Below are positions 55,408 through 64,000 of a stretch of DNA of 64,000 bases, piece by piece (position 1 is the stretch's first letter; the number at the start of each line of letters is the position of its first letter). The stretch is from Fortiea sp. LEGE XX443 (GTDB taxonomy: Bacteria; Cyanobacteriota; Cyanobacteriia; Cyanobacteriales; Nostocaceae). Under the pieces are notes generated by a model. The model did not search any database. It saw only the letters and a list, made by a program, of their open reading frames with translations, and had not been told where the DNA came from. The stretch spans positions 62,001 through 126,000 of the forward strand of contig NZ_JADEXZ010000005.1 in the NCBI RefSeq assembly GCF_015206815.1. Reading direction: 5' to 3'. Made by a program: the position numbers and the translations under genes.

Positions 55408-56886
55408 ATGACTTTTTGGTTTCTCCTCCTATTGGGACTAGCTACTTATCTAATGGTGCAACGTAGTGCAGCTAACATTACACGCACACCTGTCTGGTTG
55501 TTGTGGCTAGTGTTAATGACACCAGCATTGCTATTGACTGGATGGACACTGAGGTATGGAATAAAACAACCTCCGCCACCGTCGCTGATTATCTGGTCGT
55601 CTATTGTTTGCGTTTTGTTATACTGGCTGTTATTTCAATGGGGGCGGACAGCGCCAACAGATAAGCAAACTGAACCCCAAACTCCAACATTACAATCCGC
55701 CAATCATCCTACCGCGGAACCACTACCAGTGCGTCCCATTGATCCCACAGAAGAAAGCCAGCTGCGAAATTGTTTTCCCTGGTCTGTATACTACATCCAA
55801 AATCTTGAGTATCGACCCCAAGCTATAATCTGTCGGGGTCAGTTAAGAACTGCACCGCTTCAAGCTTACCAACGAATTAAGGCTAATATCGAATCACAAT
55901 TTGGCGATCGCTTTTTAGTGATTTTTCAAGAAGGACTGAATGGCAAACCTTTCTTTGTCTTAGTGCCTAATGCACAGGCGGCCTCAACGGTCAATAAAAA
56001 CAAAACAGAAAAGTTAACCAGACCAGGGTTAGCACTTTTACTACTCATTACGACTCTTTTAACCACCACCTTCGTGGGAGCCAGAATTGCTGGTGTTGAT
56101 CCGACGACATTGACATCTGATCCAAATATTTTCTGGAAAGGACTACCCTATTCATTGGGGTTAATAACTATTTTGGGCATTCATGAACTTGGTCACTATT
56201 TGAGCGCTAAGTTCTATAAAATCCGCTCAACTCTACCATATTTTATCCCCATGCCTTTTTTCTTGGGGACTTTTGGCGCATTCATTCAAATACGTAGTCC
56301 AATTCCCAATCGAAAAGCTTTATTTGATGTCAGTATTGCAGGGCCAATTGCTGGATTTGTCGCCACATTACCCTTACTGATTTGGGGTTTGGCTCATTCT
56401 GATGTAGTGCCCATGACTGAGAAAACAGGAATTTTAAATCCAGATGCGCTCAATCCTAAATATTCAATTTTATTAGCGCTACTCTCAAAGTTAGTTCTAG
56501 GTAGTCAGTTAACAGACAAATCTGCTATTGACCTGCATCCATTAGCCATAGCAGGTTTTCTCGGATTAATTGTCACAGCCTTGAATTTGATGCCTGTGGG
56601 ACAACTTGATGGTGGTCATATTGTCCATGCAATGTTTGGACAACGAACGGCAATATTTATTGGTCAAATTGCTCGCTTGTTATTGCTGTTACTTTCTTTG
56701 GTGCAGCCAGAATTTTTGGTGTGGGCGATTATTTTATTATTTATGCCTTTAATTGATGAACCTGCCTTGAACGATGTCACAGAATTAGATAACGGACGTG
56801 ACATTTTAGGATTAATGGCTATGGCTTTATTAATCATCATTATCTTGCCGCTACCCCAGGCGATCGCTAACTTACTCCAAATTTAA
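55408..56886 (+). CDS. Site-2 protease (M50) family membrane metalloprotease
   Basis: Encodes 492 aa. Two N-terminal membrane helices (residues 1-20 and about 30-75), a soluble region to about 190, then the multi-helix M50 core. Zinc ligands H259, E260 and H263 are in GIHELGHYLSAKF and D401 in PVGQLDGGHIVH. The NPIPNRK-like and FGAFIQIRSPIPNRKALFD segments are typical of the cyanobacterial/plant EGY family. Such proteases cut transmembrane substrates, often anti-sigma factors. No candidate substrate gene is adjacent. The short soluble N-domain (GQLRTAPLQAYQRIKANIES) is common in this group. Confidence 0.93.
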   Translation: MTFWFLLLLGLATYLMVQRSAANITRTPVWLLWLVLMTPALLLTGWTLRYGIKQPPPPSLIIWSSIVCVLLYWLLFQWGRTAPTDKQTEPQTPTLQSANHPTAEPLPVRPIDPTEESQLRNCFPWSVYYIQNLEYRPQAIICRGQLRTAPLQAYQRIKANIESQFGDRFLVIFQEGLNGKPFFVLVPNAQAASTVNKNKTEKLTRPGLALLLLITTLLTTTFVGARIAGVDPTTLTSDPNIFWKGLPYSLGLITILGIHELGHYLSAKFYKIRSTLPYFIPMPFFLGTFGAFIQIRSPIPNRKALFDVSIAGPIAGFVATLPLLIWGLAHSDVVPMTEKTGILNPDALNPKYSILLALLSKLVLGSQLTDKSAIDLHPLAIAGFLGLIVTALNLMPVGQLDGGHIVHAMFGQRTAIFIGQIARLLLLLLSLVQPEFLVWAIILLFMPLIDEPALNDVTELDNGRDILGLMAMALLIIIILPLPQAIANLLQI

Positions 56887-56937
56887 AAGTTTAGGAGGGA
56901 GTGGTGAAGAGAAAATTCTACGGTAAGTTAATCCCCT

Positions 56938-56965
56938 CTCCTCCCTGCTCCCTTGCTCCCTTACC
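56938..56965. repeat. CTCCCTG/CTCCCTT heptad repeat
   Basis: CCTCTCCTCCCTGCTCCCTT-type heptads lie between the M50 gene and the CpcS-like gene, just beyond its stop codon on the other strand. No gene is affected. Confidence 0.6.
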
Positions 56966-56969
56966 TCTT

Positions 56970-57533
56970 TTATGAGGCTGAATTACTAACTTCAGTGGCT
57001 TTTGTCGCCGCAGCGCTAACACCCATACGAATTTCCGAAGTAAAGGAAGCCATACTAAAGCCGCCAAAACGTTTGAGAATACTAACGCGCATTCTTAAAT
57101 TGGGACTAGCAAACCACAGGCGTTCTTCCGACCACATGGTTTCATATTCTGTGGTTAAGGTTAATGCGTCATCGCTACCCATCTTATAACGTCCGGCGAC
57201 AGGGGCTTTTTCCGCATAACCCATTTCTCGCAGTAATCTACCTTCACCAAGGTTATCAACATTGGGTACAGTAACTAACACAGTTGAACCTGTGTGCTTT
57301 TCTTCATCCCATTCCATTGTGCCGTTCCAGGTAACTCTCGCACCACAGGAGGCTTCTCTAGGGTTGACTTCGTACTGTTGGCATAGTTTGATAACTTCTG
57401 GATGATCTGCTGCCAACATCTCAATTACCAGGTCTGACTTGCCATCTTCAGACTGTTTAAATGCTAAATGGTGGCTAGTACGATGGGAAAACCATTTACC
57501 AGCGCTTAATTCAAAAAACTCTTCAATATTCAT
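56970..57533 (-). CDS. CpcS/CpeS-type phycobiliprotein chromophore lyase
   Basis: Encodes 187 aa, a lipocalin-fold lyase that attaches bilins to Cys residues of phycobiliproteins. Diagnostic segments are [20 protein letters not shown] at the start, [20 protein letters not shown] in the middle and [20 protein letters not shown] near the C-terminus. The subtype (CpcS versus CpeS/CpcU) cannot be settled by eye. It lies 45 bases downstream of the NblB-like gene, suggesting an operon that links bilin attachment with a phycobilisome-related HEAT protein. Confidence 0.93.
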   Translation of the reverse strand: MNIEEFFELSAGKWFSHRTSHHLAFKQSEDGKSDLVIEMLAADHPEVIKLCQQYEVNPREASCGARVTWNGTMEWDEEKHTGSTVLVTVPNVDNLGEGRLLREMGYAEKAPVAGRYKMGSDDALTLTTEYETMWSEERLWFASPNLRMRVSILKRFGGFSMASFTSEIRMGVSAAATKATEVSNSAS

Positions 57534-57578
57534 GATTAAAATTACCCTGCATCAAAATACTAAAAGTCCCTCTTATTA

Positions 57579-58289
57579 TTAAAAGGTAGCAGGAGAAGTA
57601 AATATTATGCTTGCTTGCTTGCCTTTTTCTTCAATTCTCTGGAGGCAGATTTTTGCTGCTTCAGCAACGTTAGAGTGGCTGTCTTTCTCTAAGTATTTTA
57701 AAGCCGAGATACTCTTGGGAGTGGGAAGATTTCCGAGCGCTTCTACCAGCCGTTGCCTTACTAACCAATCATCTGATTGAGCAAATCTCAAGATACTATC
57801 AACTGCTTCTAAGTCTCCAATTTCTCCCAGTGCAGAAATCGCCGCTTCTTGCAAGACCGTTTCTTTACTATCCAATGCCTGCATGAGGACATCATGGGCG
57901 CGTGGGTCTTTGAGATTACCTAAAGCCACAGCAGCACTAAAGCGTACTAACCAATCAGTATCTTCATAAAATGCCCTAGCTAGTGCCTCAAATGCTCTGG
58001 TATCACCTAAATATCCTAATGCGCCAGCAGCATCAGCACGAATGCCATAGTCGGGGTCAGTTTGCAAAATTCTGATCAAAATTGCATAACATTCGGCGGT
58101 TTGCTTGATTCCCAAGGCAAAGATTGCCATAGAGCGCAGTTGCAGAGAATCGTCATCTAATACCTTTTTAATTAAAGGTACTGCATCTTCAGCTGGGACA
58201 TCACGCAGACTGGCAAGGGCGACCATGCGATCGCGTAAATTTGCACTTTCTAACTGAGCAGAAATTTCCTGTAAGGGTAGAGCAGGCAT
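57579..58289 (-). CDS. NblB-like HEAT-repeat protein
   Basis: Encodes 236 aa, almost entirely HEAT/PBS-lyase repeats of about 31 residues (RADAAGALGYLGDTRAFEAL; RFSAAVALGNLKDPRAHDVL; QEAAISALGEIGDLEAVDSI). This size and pattern match NblB, needed for phycobilisome degradation and chromophore release, and the related E/F-type bilin lyase subunits. It is upstream of the CpcS-like lyase on the same strand. I favour NblB-like on length, with an unnamed lyase subunit as the alternative. Confidence 0.85.
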   Translation of the reverse strand: MPALPLQEISAQLESANLRDRMVALASLRDVPAEDAVPLIKKVLDDDSLQLRSMAIFALGIKQTAECYAILIRILQTDPDYGIRADAAGALGYLGDTRAFEALARAFYEDTDWLVRFSAAVALGNLKDPRAHDVLMQALDSKETVLQEAAISALGEIGDLEAVDSILRFAQSDDWLVRQRLVEALGNLPTPKSISALKYLEKDSHSNVAEAAKICLQRIEEKGKQASIIFTSPATF

Positions 58290-58587
58290 TGATTATTAAA
58301 GCGCTTTCTTTACTTTTCTTTACTTTACCTGATTCCTTGATTAGAGTGCTGCCAAACTTGGAGGCTAGTTTGGCGTAATTTCCGAATTCTCTAATACTCC
58401 TAGGACACCAATTCAGTAATGCTGAAAGAACCTCTCCCCCTTCTCGCTCCGACGCGGCTGCTGCATTTACTTTTTCTCTATCTGACTTCCTCCGTAATAG
58501 AAATATCTTATTATACTTATTTTTTATTTGCTCTTTACAATACACCGTAATAAAAAATACAATAAACAGAGTAATTATGTAGCAATT
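58290..58587. other. Divergent spacer with dispersed-repeat fragment
   Basis: Separates the NblB-like gene from the CAP-domain gene. It carries a GC-rich fragment (CTCGCTCCGACGCGGCTGCT near 58445) of the dispersed-repeat kind. A minus-strand frame across it (58201-58545) overlaps the NblB-like gene and is not accepted. Confidence 0.5.
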
Positions 58588-59325
58588 ATGAAATATATAA
58601 ACTTAGCATTATTTACACTAATCATTTTAGTTAGTATTTGTTCTGCTCAATTTTTTCAACCTAGCTTGTCTCTAGCAAAATCTACTTCAGTCTTGGATGG
58701 AAAAGTCGGTTTAGATTTACTAGCAAAAGCAAATTATCTTTCAACGCTTGAACAACAAGTGATCAGTGAGATGAATAAAGTCCGACAAAATCCCAAAGCG
58801 TACATTCCCATCTTAGAAACTTATAGAAAACGCTTTCAGGGTAAAAATGTGAGACTGTCGCAAAATTCTTACCTGATCACTCAAGAAGGAATAAAAGCTG
58901 TTAATGAGGCGCTCGCGTTTCTCAAATCAGCACGTCCTGTCGGAGTATTAAGTATATCTAGAGGTATGTCTTTAGCTGCAAAAGCTCATGTGAAAGACCA
59001 AGGCAACAAAGGAGCAACTGGTCATTATGGTAGTGATGGTAGCAATCCTTTCAATCGCATCAATCGCTATGGTAAATGGCAAATTACTGCGGCTGAAAAC
59101 ATTAGCTATGGCCCGAATACTGCCCAAGATATCGTGATGCAATTAATTATCGATGATGGAGTACCATCACGCGGTCATCGAACAAATATATTTAACTCTG
59201 CATTTAAAGTTAGTGGCGTTGCTTATGGAACTCACAAAATTTACAAAACTATGTGCGTGATTAATTACGCTGGAGGCTTTCAAGAGAAAACAGCCGAGAT
59301 TAGCAAATCTCCATCAATAATATAA
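58588..59325 (+). CDS. CAP-domain (SCP/PR1-like) exported protein
   Basis: Encodes 245 aa from ATG 58588, giving a signal peptide ([18 protein letters not shown], cleavage near SLAKS). Residues about 65-235 are a CAP domain: [20 protein letters not shown], the first His in [10 protein letters not shown], Glu in TAAENISYG, and the second His in [11 protein letters not shown], as needed for a metal-binding CAP site. The role of bacterial CAP proteins is poorly known (surface, peptidoglycan or lipid binding). A likely terminator hairpin follows at 59358-59379. Confidence 0.9.
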   Translation: MKYINLALFTLIILVSICSAQFFQPSLSLAKSTSVLDGKVGLDLLAKANYLSTLEQQVISEMNKVRQNPKAYIPILETYRKRFQGKNVRLSQNSYLITQEGIKAVNEALAFLKSARPVGVLSISRGMSLAAKAHVKDQGNKGATGHYGSDGSNPFNRINRYGKWQITAAENISYGPNTAQDIVMQLIIDDGVPSRGHRTNIFNSAFKVSGVAYGTHKIYKTMCVINYAGGFQEKTAEISKSPSII

Positions 59326-59622
59326 GTAGCAATTATTAGATCAAAATTAAGAAAGAGATTAGTTTTGCATAAAACTAATTTAACAATCAAATATTCATTC
59401 AATTTTAAGTACAAGTTTCTCTTGATTAGCTTCATGAGAGAAAATCTTGATTTGCTGAAGATCATATATACTTCACAAATAAAAATCAGCATTTTTACTA
59501 TGTAAAATAATATACGTTAGATTTTATTCTAGATATTTAAGGAAGTATTAAACTAAAAGCAAGTAGCTAAAAGTGGGATTTTTCAACCGTAGATCCAAGA
59601 TATGAGATTTTGAGGAAGAGCA
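59326..59622. other. AT-rich spacer with one hairpin
   Basis: No gene. ATTAGTTTT and AAAACTAAT (59358-59379, loop GCAT) form a 9-bp stem that may end the CAP-gene transcript, although no T-run follows. The right part should hold the promoter of the GGDEF-EAL gene. Confidence 0.5.
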
Positions 59623-62274
59623 ATGCCAGGAAGTGAGTGGGAAAAAATACGCCACCTGTTGGTTGTCCAAGACTTACAAGGGCAGAGAACTATGCCGCTT
59701 CAAGAAACCACTTATTCCATTGGTCGAGATTCGAGAAATGCGATCGTCCTGCGTTCTCGTTCGGTATCTAGGCAACATGCAATCTTACTAAGAGTAACTC
59801 TTCCAGAAACTGACCAATACGGCTTTCGGATTATTGATGGCAACTTCAAGGGGAAACCAAGTACTAATGGCTTATATGTCAATGGTACGAAATGCTTCTC
59901 GCATAATCTCCAGCATGGAGATGTAGTTGCCTTTGGTAATGGTCAAGTTCAGGCTAAATACTATGCTATTTCGCATATTTCCGAAAAAGCATTTTCGGAA
60001 ACTTGTGAAATTGAAAACTTATCTGATTTGCTGTTAGATCAAGCTAATCCTACCAATCCTTTTCAAACCCTGATTGTCGATCCTAATTTTGAAGCGGCCA
60101 GTGAAACTGCTCTAGCACGCCTAGCATCCTTCCCGGAACTCATTCCCAATCCAATTATCGAGATGGATTTAGAGGGAATAATTACATATCTCAATCCAGC
60201 CGCAGCTGTGAAATTTCCCCAGATTCGAGAAATTGGCCAACAGCATCCTGTGCTGGCGGGATTGCTAAATGCGGTGGAGGATCGCAAAATAAATTCTTTT
60301 TGGCGAGAGATCAAAGTTGATCAAGAAATTTTTGAACAATGTATTCACTACTTACCTGAGAGTGATTTAATTAGAACTTTTATAGTTAGGGATATTACAG
60401 AGCAAAAGCAAGCAGAAGCTGAATTACGCCAACGCGATCGCCTATTACAAGCAGTCGCAGAAGCAGCCAACTATTTACTAGTAGAAATGAATTACGAAAC
60501 TGGCATTGATAAAGCACTGGCTGTACTAGGTGAAGCGGCTCAAGCTGATCGTGCCTATCTATTTAAAAACCATCCCCATTTAGATACAGGAGAAATCGCT
60601 GTAAGCTTGCAATTTGAATGGACACAAATTAACTTTACATCCTCTCAACACCACTGGCAAAATCAGCTATATCAATCTTCTGAACTGGTGCGTTGGTATG
60701 GAACTCTCTCTTGCGGACAATCGATTAGCGGCAGTATCAGAGAATTTCCCATAGTTGAACAAAAACTACTGGCAAGAGATGGTATTCAATCTCTGCTTTT
60801 AGTACCCTTGCGGCTAGATGATAAGTTTTGGGGTTGTCTTGGTTTAGCAGATTGTTCCCAAGAACGTCTGTGGTCAAGGCATGAAGAATCAACTTTGTTA
60901 ACGATGGCGGCCAGTATTAGCGGTGCTTGGCAGCGTCAACAAGTGCAGGAAACAATTCGCCATCAAGCACTTCACGATATGTTGACTGGATTACCCAACC
61001 GTTTGCTCTTTAATGAAATACTTGCCAAAACTCTACCCAACGCAACGCGCAATAGTGAAAGTTTAGCAGTCATGTTTCTCGATTTGGATCGCTTCAAAGT
61101 TATTAATGATACTTTAGGACATACGCTGGGAGACAAACTGCTACAAAATGTGGCACAAAGACTGAAACAATCCCTCAGAGAAGGAGATACAGTTGCGCGT
61201 TGGGGTGGAGATGAATTTACGATCTTGCTACCACACGTCAATTATCTAGACGAGGTAGCTCAAGTCGCCCAAAGAATCCTTCAATCTTTGGAAAATATCT
61301 TTTGTTTTGATGGACACGAACTTTACGTGAGTGCTAGTCTGGGCATTGCTTTGTTTGATGAACATAGCCATGATGCTGAAACCCTAATTCAACATGCAGA
61401 TGCTGCTCTATATCATGCTAAAGATGAGGGCAGAAATAATTATCAGTTTTACACTACTACCCTCAGTGCCAAAACCCCTGAACTGCTGAATTTAGAAAAA
61501 AGCTTACGCTACGCCTTAGAAAGGGAAGAATTAACAGTATATTATCAGCCTCGTGTAAATATAGTGACGGGAACAATCACTGGTATGGAGGCTCTGGTAC
61601 GTTGGCAACACCCAGAGATGGGATTAGTAGCGCCTGGTGTTTTTATTCCCATTGCTGAAGAAAGTGGATTAATTATTGCTATCGGTGAATGGGTATTACG
61701 AGCAGCCTGTAAGCAAAACCAAGCTTGGCAAAAGGCCGGATTGCCTCCTTTAACAGTCGCTGTTAATCTTTCTCCTAAACAGTTTCGCCAATCTACGCTA
61801 GTAGAAGATGTAGCCAAAATTCTGGCAGAGACAGGATTAGAGTCACGTTTCTTAGAGTTGGAAATTACCGAATCGACGGCGATCGCCGATTTAGACTTTA
61901 CCAGAAATGTTTTACATAATTTAGAACAAATGGGCGTTCACCTTTCTATAGATGACTTTGGTACAGGCCATTCTTCCCTTTCTCGCCTGCAACTGCTACC
62001 TCTGCACAACCTTAAAATTGATAAGTCTTTTATTCAAGAGTTAACTACAGATGTGCGAGTGGCTCATATTGTGAAGGCGATCGTTACTTTGGGACGTAAC
62101 TTAGGGTTGAGACTTACTGCCGAAGGTGTAGAAAAGCAAGAAGAACTAGATTTCTTAAAATCTATTCACTGTGAGGATGTCCAAGGTTTTCTGTTTTACA
62201 AACCGCTTTCGGCTGAGAAAGCCACAGAAATTCTCCAAAGTAAACATTCTTCTTGCTTAGAGACTATTGAATGA
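59623..62274 (+). CDS. FHA-PAS-GAF-GGDEF-EAL cyclic-di-GMP enzyme
   Basis: Encodes 883 aa, soluble. Residues about 12-110: FHA domain (TTYSIGRDSRNAIVLRSRSV, SRQHAILL). Residues about 165-265: PAS. Residues about 280-445: GAF. Residues about 450-610: GGDEF domain with intact GGDEF at 528-532 and an inhibitory RxxD site (REGD, 519-522) five residues before it. Residues about 625-875: EAL domain with E656 (GMEALVRWQHP), DDFGTGHSSL and AEGVEKQEEL. Both synthesis and breakdown of c-di-GMP are possible. The FHA domain suggests control by Ser/Thr phosphorylation. A MarR regulator follows 112 bases downstream. Confidence 0.94.
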   Translation: MPGSEWEKIRHLLVVQDLQGQRTMPLQETTYSIGRDSRNAIVLRSRSVSRQHAILLRVTLPETDQYGFRIIDGNFKGKPSTNGLYVNGTKCFSHNLQHGDVVAFGNGQVQAKYYAISHISEKAFSETCEIENLSDLLLDQANPTNPFQTLIVDPNFEAASETALARLASFPELIPNPIIEMDLEGIITYLNPAAAVKFPQIREIGQQHPVLAGLLNAVEDRKINSFWREIKVDQEIFEQCIHYLPESDLIRTFIVRDITEQKQAEAELRQRDRLLQAVAEAANYLLVEMNYETGIDKALAVLGEAAQADRAYLFKNHPHLDTGEIAVSLQFEWTQINFTSSQHHWQNQLYQSSELVRWYGTLSCGQSISGSIREFPIVEQKLLARDGIQSLLLVPLRLDDKFWGCLGLADCSQERLWSRHEESTLLTMAASISGAWQRQQVQETIRHQALHDMLTGLPNRLLFNEILAKTLPNATRNSESLAVMFLDLDRFKVINDTLGHTLGDKLLQNVAQRLKQSLREGDTVARWGGDEFTILLPHVNYLDEVAQVAQRILQSLENIFCFDGHELYVSASLGIALFDEHSHDAETLIQHADAALYHAKDEGRNNYQFYTTTLSAKTPELLNLEKSLRYALEREELTVYYQPRVNIVTGTITGMEALVRWQHPEMGLVAPGVFIPIAEESGLIIAIGEWVLRAACKQNQAWQKAGLPPLTVAVNLSPKQFRQSTLVEDVAKILAETGLESRFLELEITESTAIADLDFTRNVLHNLEQMGVHLSIDDFGTGHSSLSRLQLLPLHNLKIDKSFIQELTTDVRVAHIVKAIVTLGRNLGLRLTAEGVEKQEELDFLKSIHCEDVQGFLFYKPLSAEKATEILQSKHSSCLETIE

Positions 62275-62386
62275 AATATGAAAATCTGGATTGTACAATT
62301 CTCTTACTAACATTTATTGGGTGAAGCCTCATCTGTGGCAAATTTTACCCACAAGCGGCAATGTAATTAGGAGAATAAAGAGCATC

Positions 62387-62863
62387 ATGACCCTTGAGCA
62401 ACCCTCACAAGGTGCAACTTCTGAAGAATGTGCTGCCAAAGTAATGGAGACAGTTCCATTAGTGATGCGGTTTATCAGGAAGGAGATGCGTATACATAAC
62501 GCTGGTTTTTTGTCTATTCCGCAGTTGCGATCGCTGGCATTTATTAACCGTAATCCTGGTGCTTCACTGTCTGATTTGGCAGAGCATCTTGGTGTCACTG
62601 CTGCTACAGCGTCAGTAACTACAGAACGACTAGTACAACGCAACTTAGTGCAACGCGAACACCATCCAAAAGAACGAAGGCGAGTAGTTCTCAATCTGAC
62701 TGATGAAGGAAAGTACCATCTTCAACAATCCCTAAACCATACTCGCGCTCAGATTGCTGACGTTCTCAACAGTCTGTCAGCCGAGGAATTCTCCCACGTT
62801 GAACAAGGGTTAGCTCTGTTAAAAAGTGTCTTCGATCAAACGGAAATTAACTCCCAAGAGTAG
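62387..62863 (+). CDS. MarR family transcriptional regulator
   Basis: Encodes 158 aa from ATG 62387 (AGGAG about 14 bases upstream); a TTG/ATG frame from 62291 lacks family similarity. The winged helix-turn-helix lies at residues about 45-115: IPQLRSLAFINRNPGASLSD, LAEHLGVTAATASVTTERLV, and the wing VQREHHPKERRRVVLNLTDE. Dimerising helices occupy both ends. The ligand and targets are unknown. It could control its own promoter or the GGDEF-EAL gene in front; no inverted-repeat operator was identified. Confidence 0.92.
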   Translation: MTLEQPSQGATSEECAAKVMETVPLVMRFIRKEMRIHNAGFLSIPQLRSLAFINRNPGASLSDLAEHLGVTAATASVTTERLVQRNLVQREHHPKERRRVVLNLTDEGKYHLQQSLNHTRAQIADVLNSLSAEEFSHVEQGLALLKSVFDQTEINSQE

Positions 62864-62865
62864 TG

Positions 62866-62979
62866 ATACCGTTTCACTTTAAGTTTGATACAAGTAGGTC
62901 GCAGGGGGGCAGGGAGCAGGGAGCAGGGGGAAAGAATTAAAAACCATTAATTTGTATCAAGATTTTCGTGAATTGGTAT
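62866..62979. repeat. TIR-bounded STRR element after the MarR gene
   Basis: The left end ATACCGTTTCAC with inner TTTGATACAA (62866 on) faces the right end TTGTATCAAG with outer GTGAATTGGTAT (to 62979), forming imperfect terminal inverted repeats. Inside are AGGGAGC heptads (62910-62932). The ends resemble the elements at 16219 and 34328. Confidence 0.55.
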
Positions 62980-63085
62980 GAGCTATTTCCACCAGCAACC
63001 CCACGCGCAATACAGATAAGGTTAATAGTTAACCGAATCGTATTAGATTACTCCCGATGCAAGCGACTCCATATTCCCACTGGGG

Positions 63086-64000
63086 TTAACAACGATGTAG
63101 CTGTGTTAACGACACAACAATATCATCAATAGCTTGCCGTAAAGTGCTGACTGATTGTTCAGACTGATTCACAATAATGCTAAAAGCTAAAGGCTCATAC
63201 TGTGGCGAATCTATATATCCTGAGAGGGAAATAGCACCTGTTAAAGTACCAGTTTTGGCTTGGACGATTCCCTGAGCAGATGTGTTGCGAAAGCGATTTT
63301 TTAAAGTGCCGCTCACTCCAGCCACGGGTAAAGAAGCACGAAAAACTTTTGTTTCCGGTGATGCTGCCATTAGCTGTAAAACTTGTACCAAAGCTTCTGG
63401 ACTAATTAAATTCTTCCGTGATAATCCTGAACCATCGACCAAACTATAACTGGTTGGGTTAACTCCTAATTGGGTTAAAGTGTCTCGCATCACTTTTAAC
63501 CCCACATCAGCAGTAGTTTGATTTTTTGCTAATTGTTGTTTGTTTGCTAAAGCCCTTAATAAAGCCTCAGCGAACAAATTATTACTGTTTAAATTTGTCT
63601 CCATTAACAACTCAGACAAAGGTGGAGATTCAACTGCCGCAACTTCTTGTTCATTTTTACCACCACTAGCGCTAGATGTTTGTTGGACAGAAATTCCTTC
63701 TGTTACCAAACTCTGACGAAAGTGACGTAAGAAATTTTGAATAGGATCAAACACTGCGATCGCGGTAATATCTGGTTGTGAATTTACAGCGAGTTGCCCT
63801 TGCAAGTGCAATACAGCCCCTTTTAAGTCACGACTCACTTCTACTAACCCTGGTTCATCTTTTTGAGTTGTTACAGAATTGTTTTCTACTCGCCACTGAT
63901 ATGCTTCTGTGGGATCAGCCCACTTAAGTTGCAGTGGTTTTCCGATGGTTTGAGGCAATACTGTTAATACAGCAGCATTTTCATTCAAAATTAGGCTATT
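63086..64000 (-). CDS. PBP4-type D-Ala-D-Ala carboxypeptidase/endopeptidase, 5' partial
   Basis: The frame is open to the right edge, so the N-terminus, including the SxxK serine, is missing; about 304 codons of C-terminal part are visible. S13-family landmarks: LNENAAVLTVLPQ at the visible start, the second motif in LNSNNLFAEALLRAL (SxN), SLVDGSGLSRKNLISPEALV, and the KTG triad in IVQAKTGTLTGAISLSGY. It should cleave D-Ala or cross-links in peptidoglycan in the periplasm. The AVAAVESPPLSELL-like region before the SxN motif is typical of cyanobacterial PBP4. The family name dacB would fit but is not assigned because the protein is incomplete. Confidence 0.92.
   Translation of the reverse strand, partial: NSLILNENAAVLTVLPQTIGKPLQLKWADPTEAYQWRVENNSVTTQKDEPGLVEVSRDLKGAVLHLQGQLAVNSQPDITAIAVFDPIQNFLRHFRQSLVTEGISVQQTSSASGGKNEQEVAAVESPPLSELLMETNLNSNNLFAEALLRALANKQQLAKNQTTADVGLKVMRDTLTQLGVNPTSYSLVDGSGLSRKNLISPEALVQVLQLMAASPETKVFRASLPVAGVSGTLKNRFRNTSAQGIVQAKTGTLTGAISLSGYIDSPQYEPLAFSIIVNQSEQSVSTLRQAIDDIVVSLTQLHRC

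Noticed and set aside
58201-58545. 114-codon minus-strand frame
   Set aside because: It overlaps the 5' part of the NblB-like gene in another frame and its composition suggests chance.

Overview
The window looks like chromosome from a filamentous, Nostoc/Anabaena-type cyanobacterium. The grounds are petB/petD with ctpA, a CpcS/CpeS-type bilin lyase beside an NblB-like HEAT protein, a helical carotenoid protein, and a cox cluster of the alternative-oxidase (cox3) type. Frequent GCGATCGC (HIP1) octamers and heptanucleotide tandem repeats (STRRs) with GC-rich inserts support this. No rRNA, CRISPR array or intact transposase was seen. One tRNA gene (Cys, GCA) is present.

Layout. 1-10331 (+): five surface-type genes, namely a DUF11 giant cut by the left edge, a small DUF11 protein, a DUF11 plus SdrD_B-like protein, a 1189-aa protein with Ig-like domains and a predicted beta-barrel, and another DUF11 protein. 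10394-13560 (-): a stand-alone DUF1400 protein and a Kef-type antiporter with universal-stress domains. 13822-18396 (-): two DUF2231 membrane proteins followed by coxB, coxA and coxC; subunit II has lost its CuA ligands, so this is probably a quinol oxidase (ARTO). 18397-26186: a repeat-rich stretch with a MITE in an 8-bp target duplication, a ten-copy 21-bp minisatellite, an FHA-GAF adenylate cyclase, an exported-protein gene stopped by an in-frame TAG, a pentapeptide-repeat protein, a small Cys-rich exported protein and a helical carotenoid protein. 26375-34114 (-): a probable operon of a two-partner-secretion exoprotein (TpsA), its outer-membrane transporter (TpsB) and a TPR-CHAT protease-like protein.

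34529-41421 (+): tRNA-Cys, ahcY, a coiled-coil protein, a truncated crtO-like ketolase next to a decayed IS630-type transposase end, ddl, plsY and a CocE/NonD hydrolase that carries an in-frame repeat insertion. 41516-46777 (-): a 1753-aa hybrid histidine kinase with a cyanobacteriochrome-like GAF domain. 47246-51171: a radical-SAM activase-like protein, a DsbA-like oxidoreductase, a zinc-ribbon membrane protein, a GT4 glycosyltransferase and an RsbW-type ATPase. 51468-54452: petD and petB, divergent from ctpA. 54528-64000: an MBL-fold protein with a degraded metal motif, a site-2 protease, the CpcS-like and NblB-like pair, a CAP-domain protein, an FHA-PAS-GAF-GGDEF-EAL protein, a MarR regulator and the C-terminal part of a PBP4-type peptidase.

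Themes. Several gene groups act at the cell surface (DUF11/barrel, TPS-CHAT, CAP, Ddl/PBP4). Two nucleotide-signalling enzymes with N-terminal FHA domains are present, one for cAMP and one for c-di-GMP. Small repeats have reshaped coding ends: STRR sequence forms the last residues of the hybrid kinase and of CtpA, and an STRR plus a 24-nt insert lies inside the CocE-type hydrolase. The most system-like unit is the TpsA-TpsB-CHAT operon. The strongest sequence-level observations are the amber-interrupted gene, the MITE with perfect target duplication and the nested repeats. Coordinates of starts were chosen by Shine-Dalgarno sequences, signal peptides and family N-termini.
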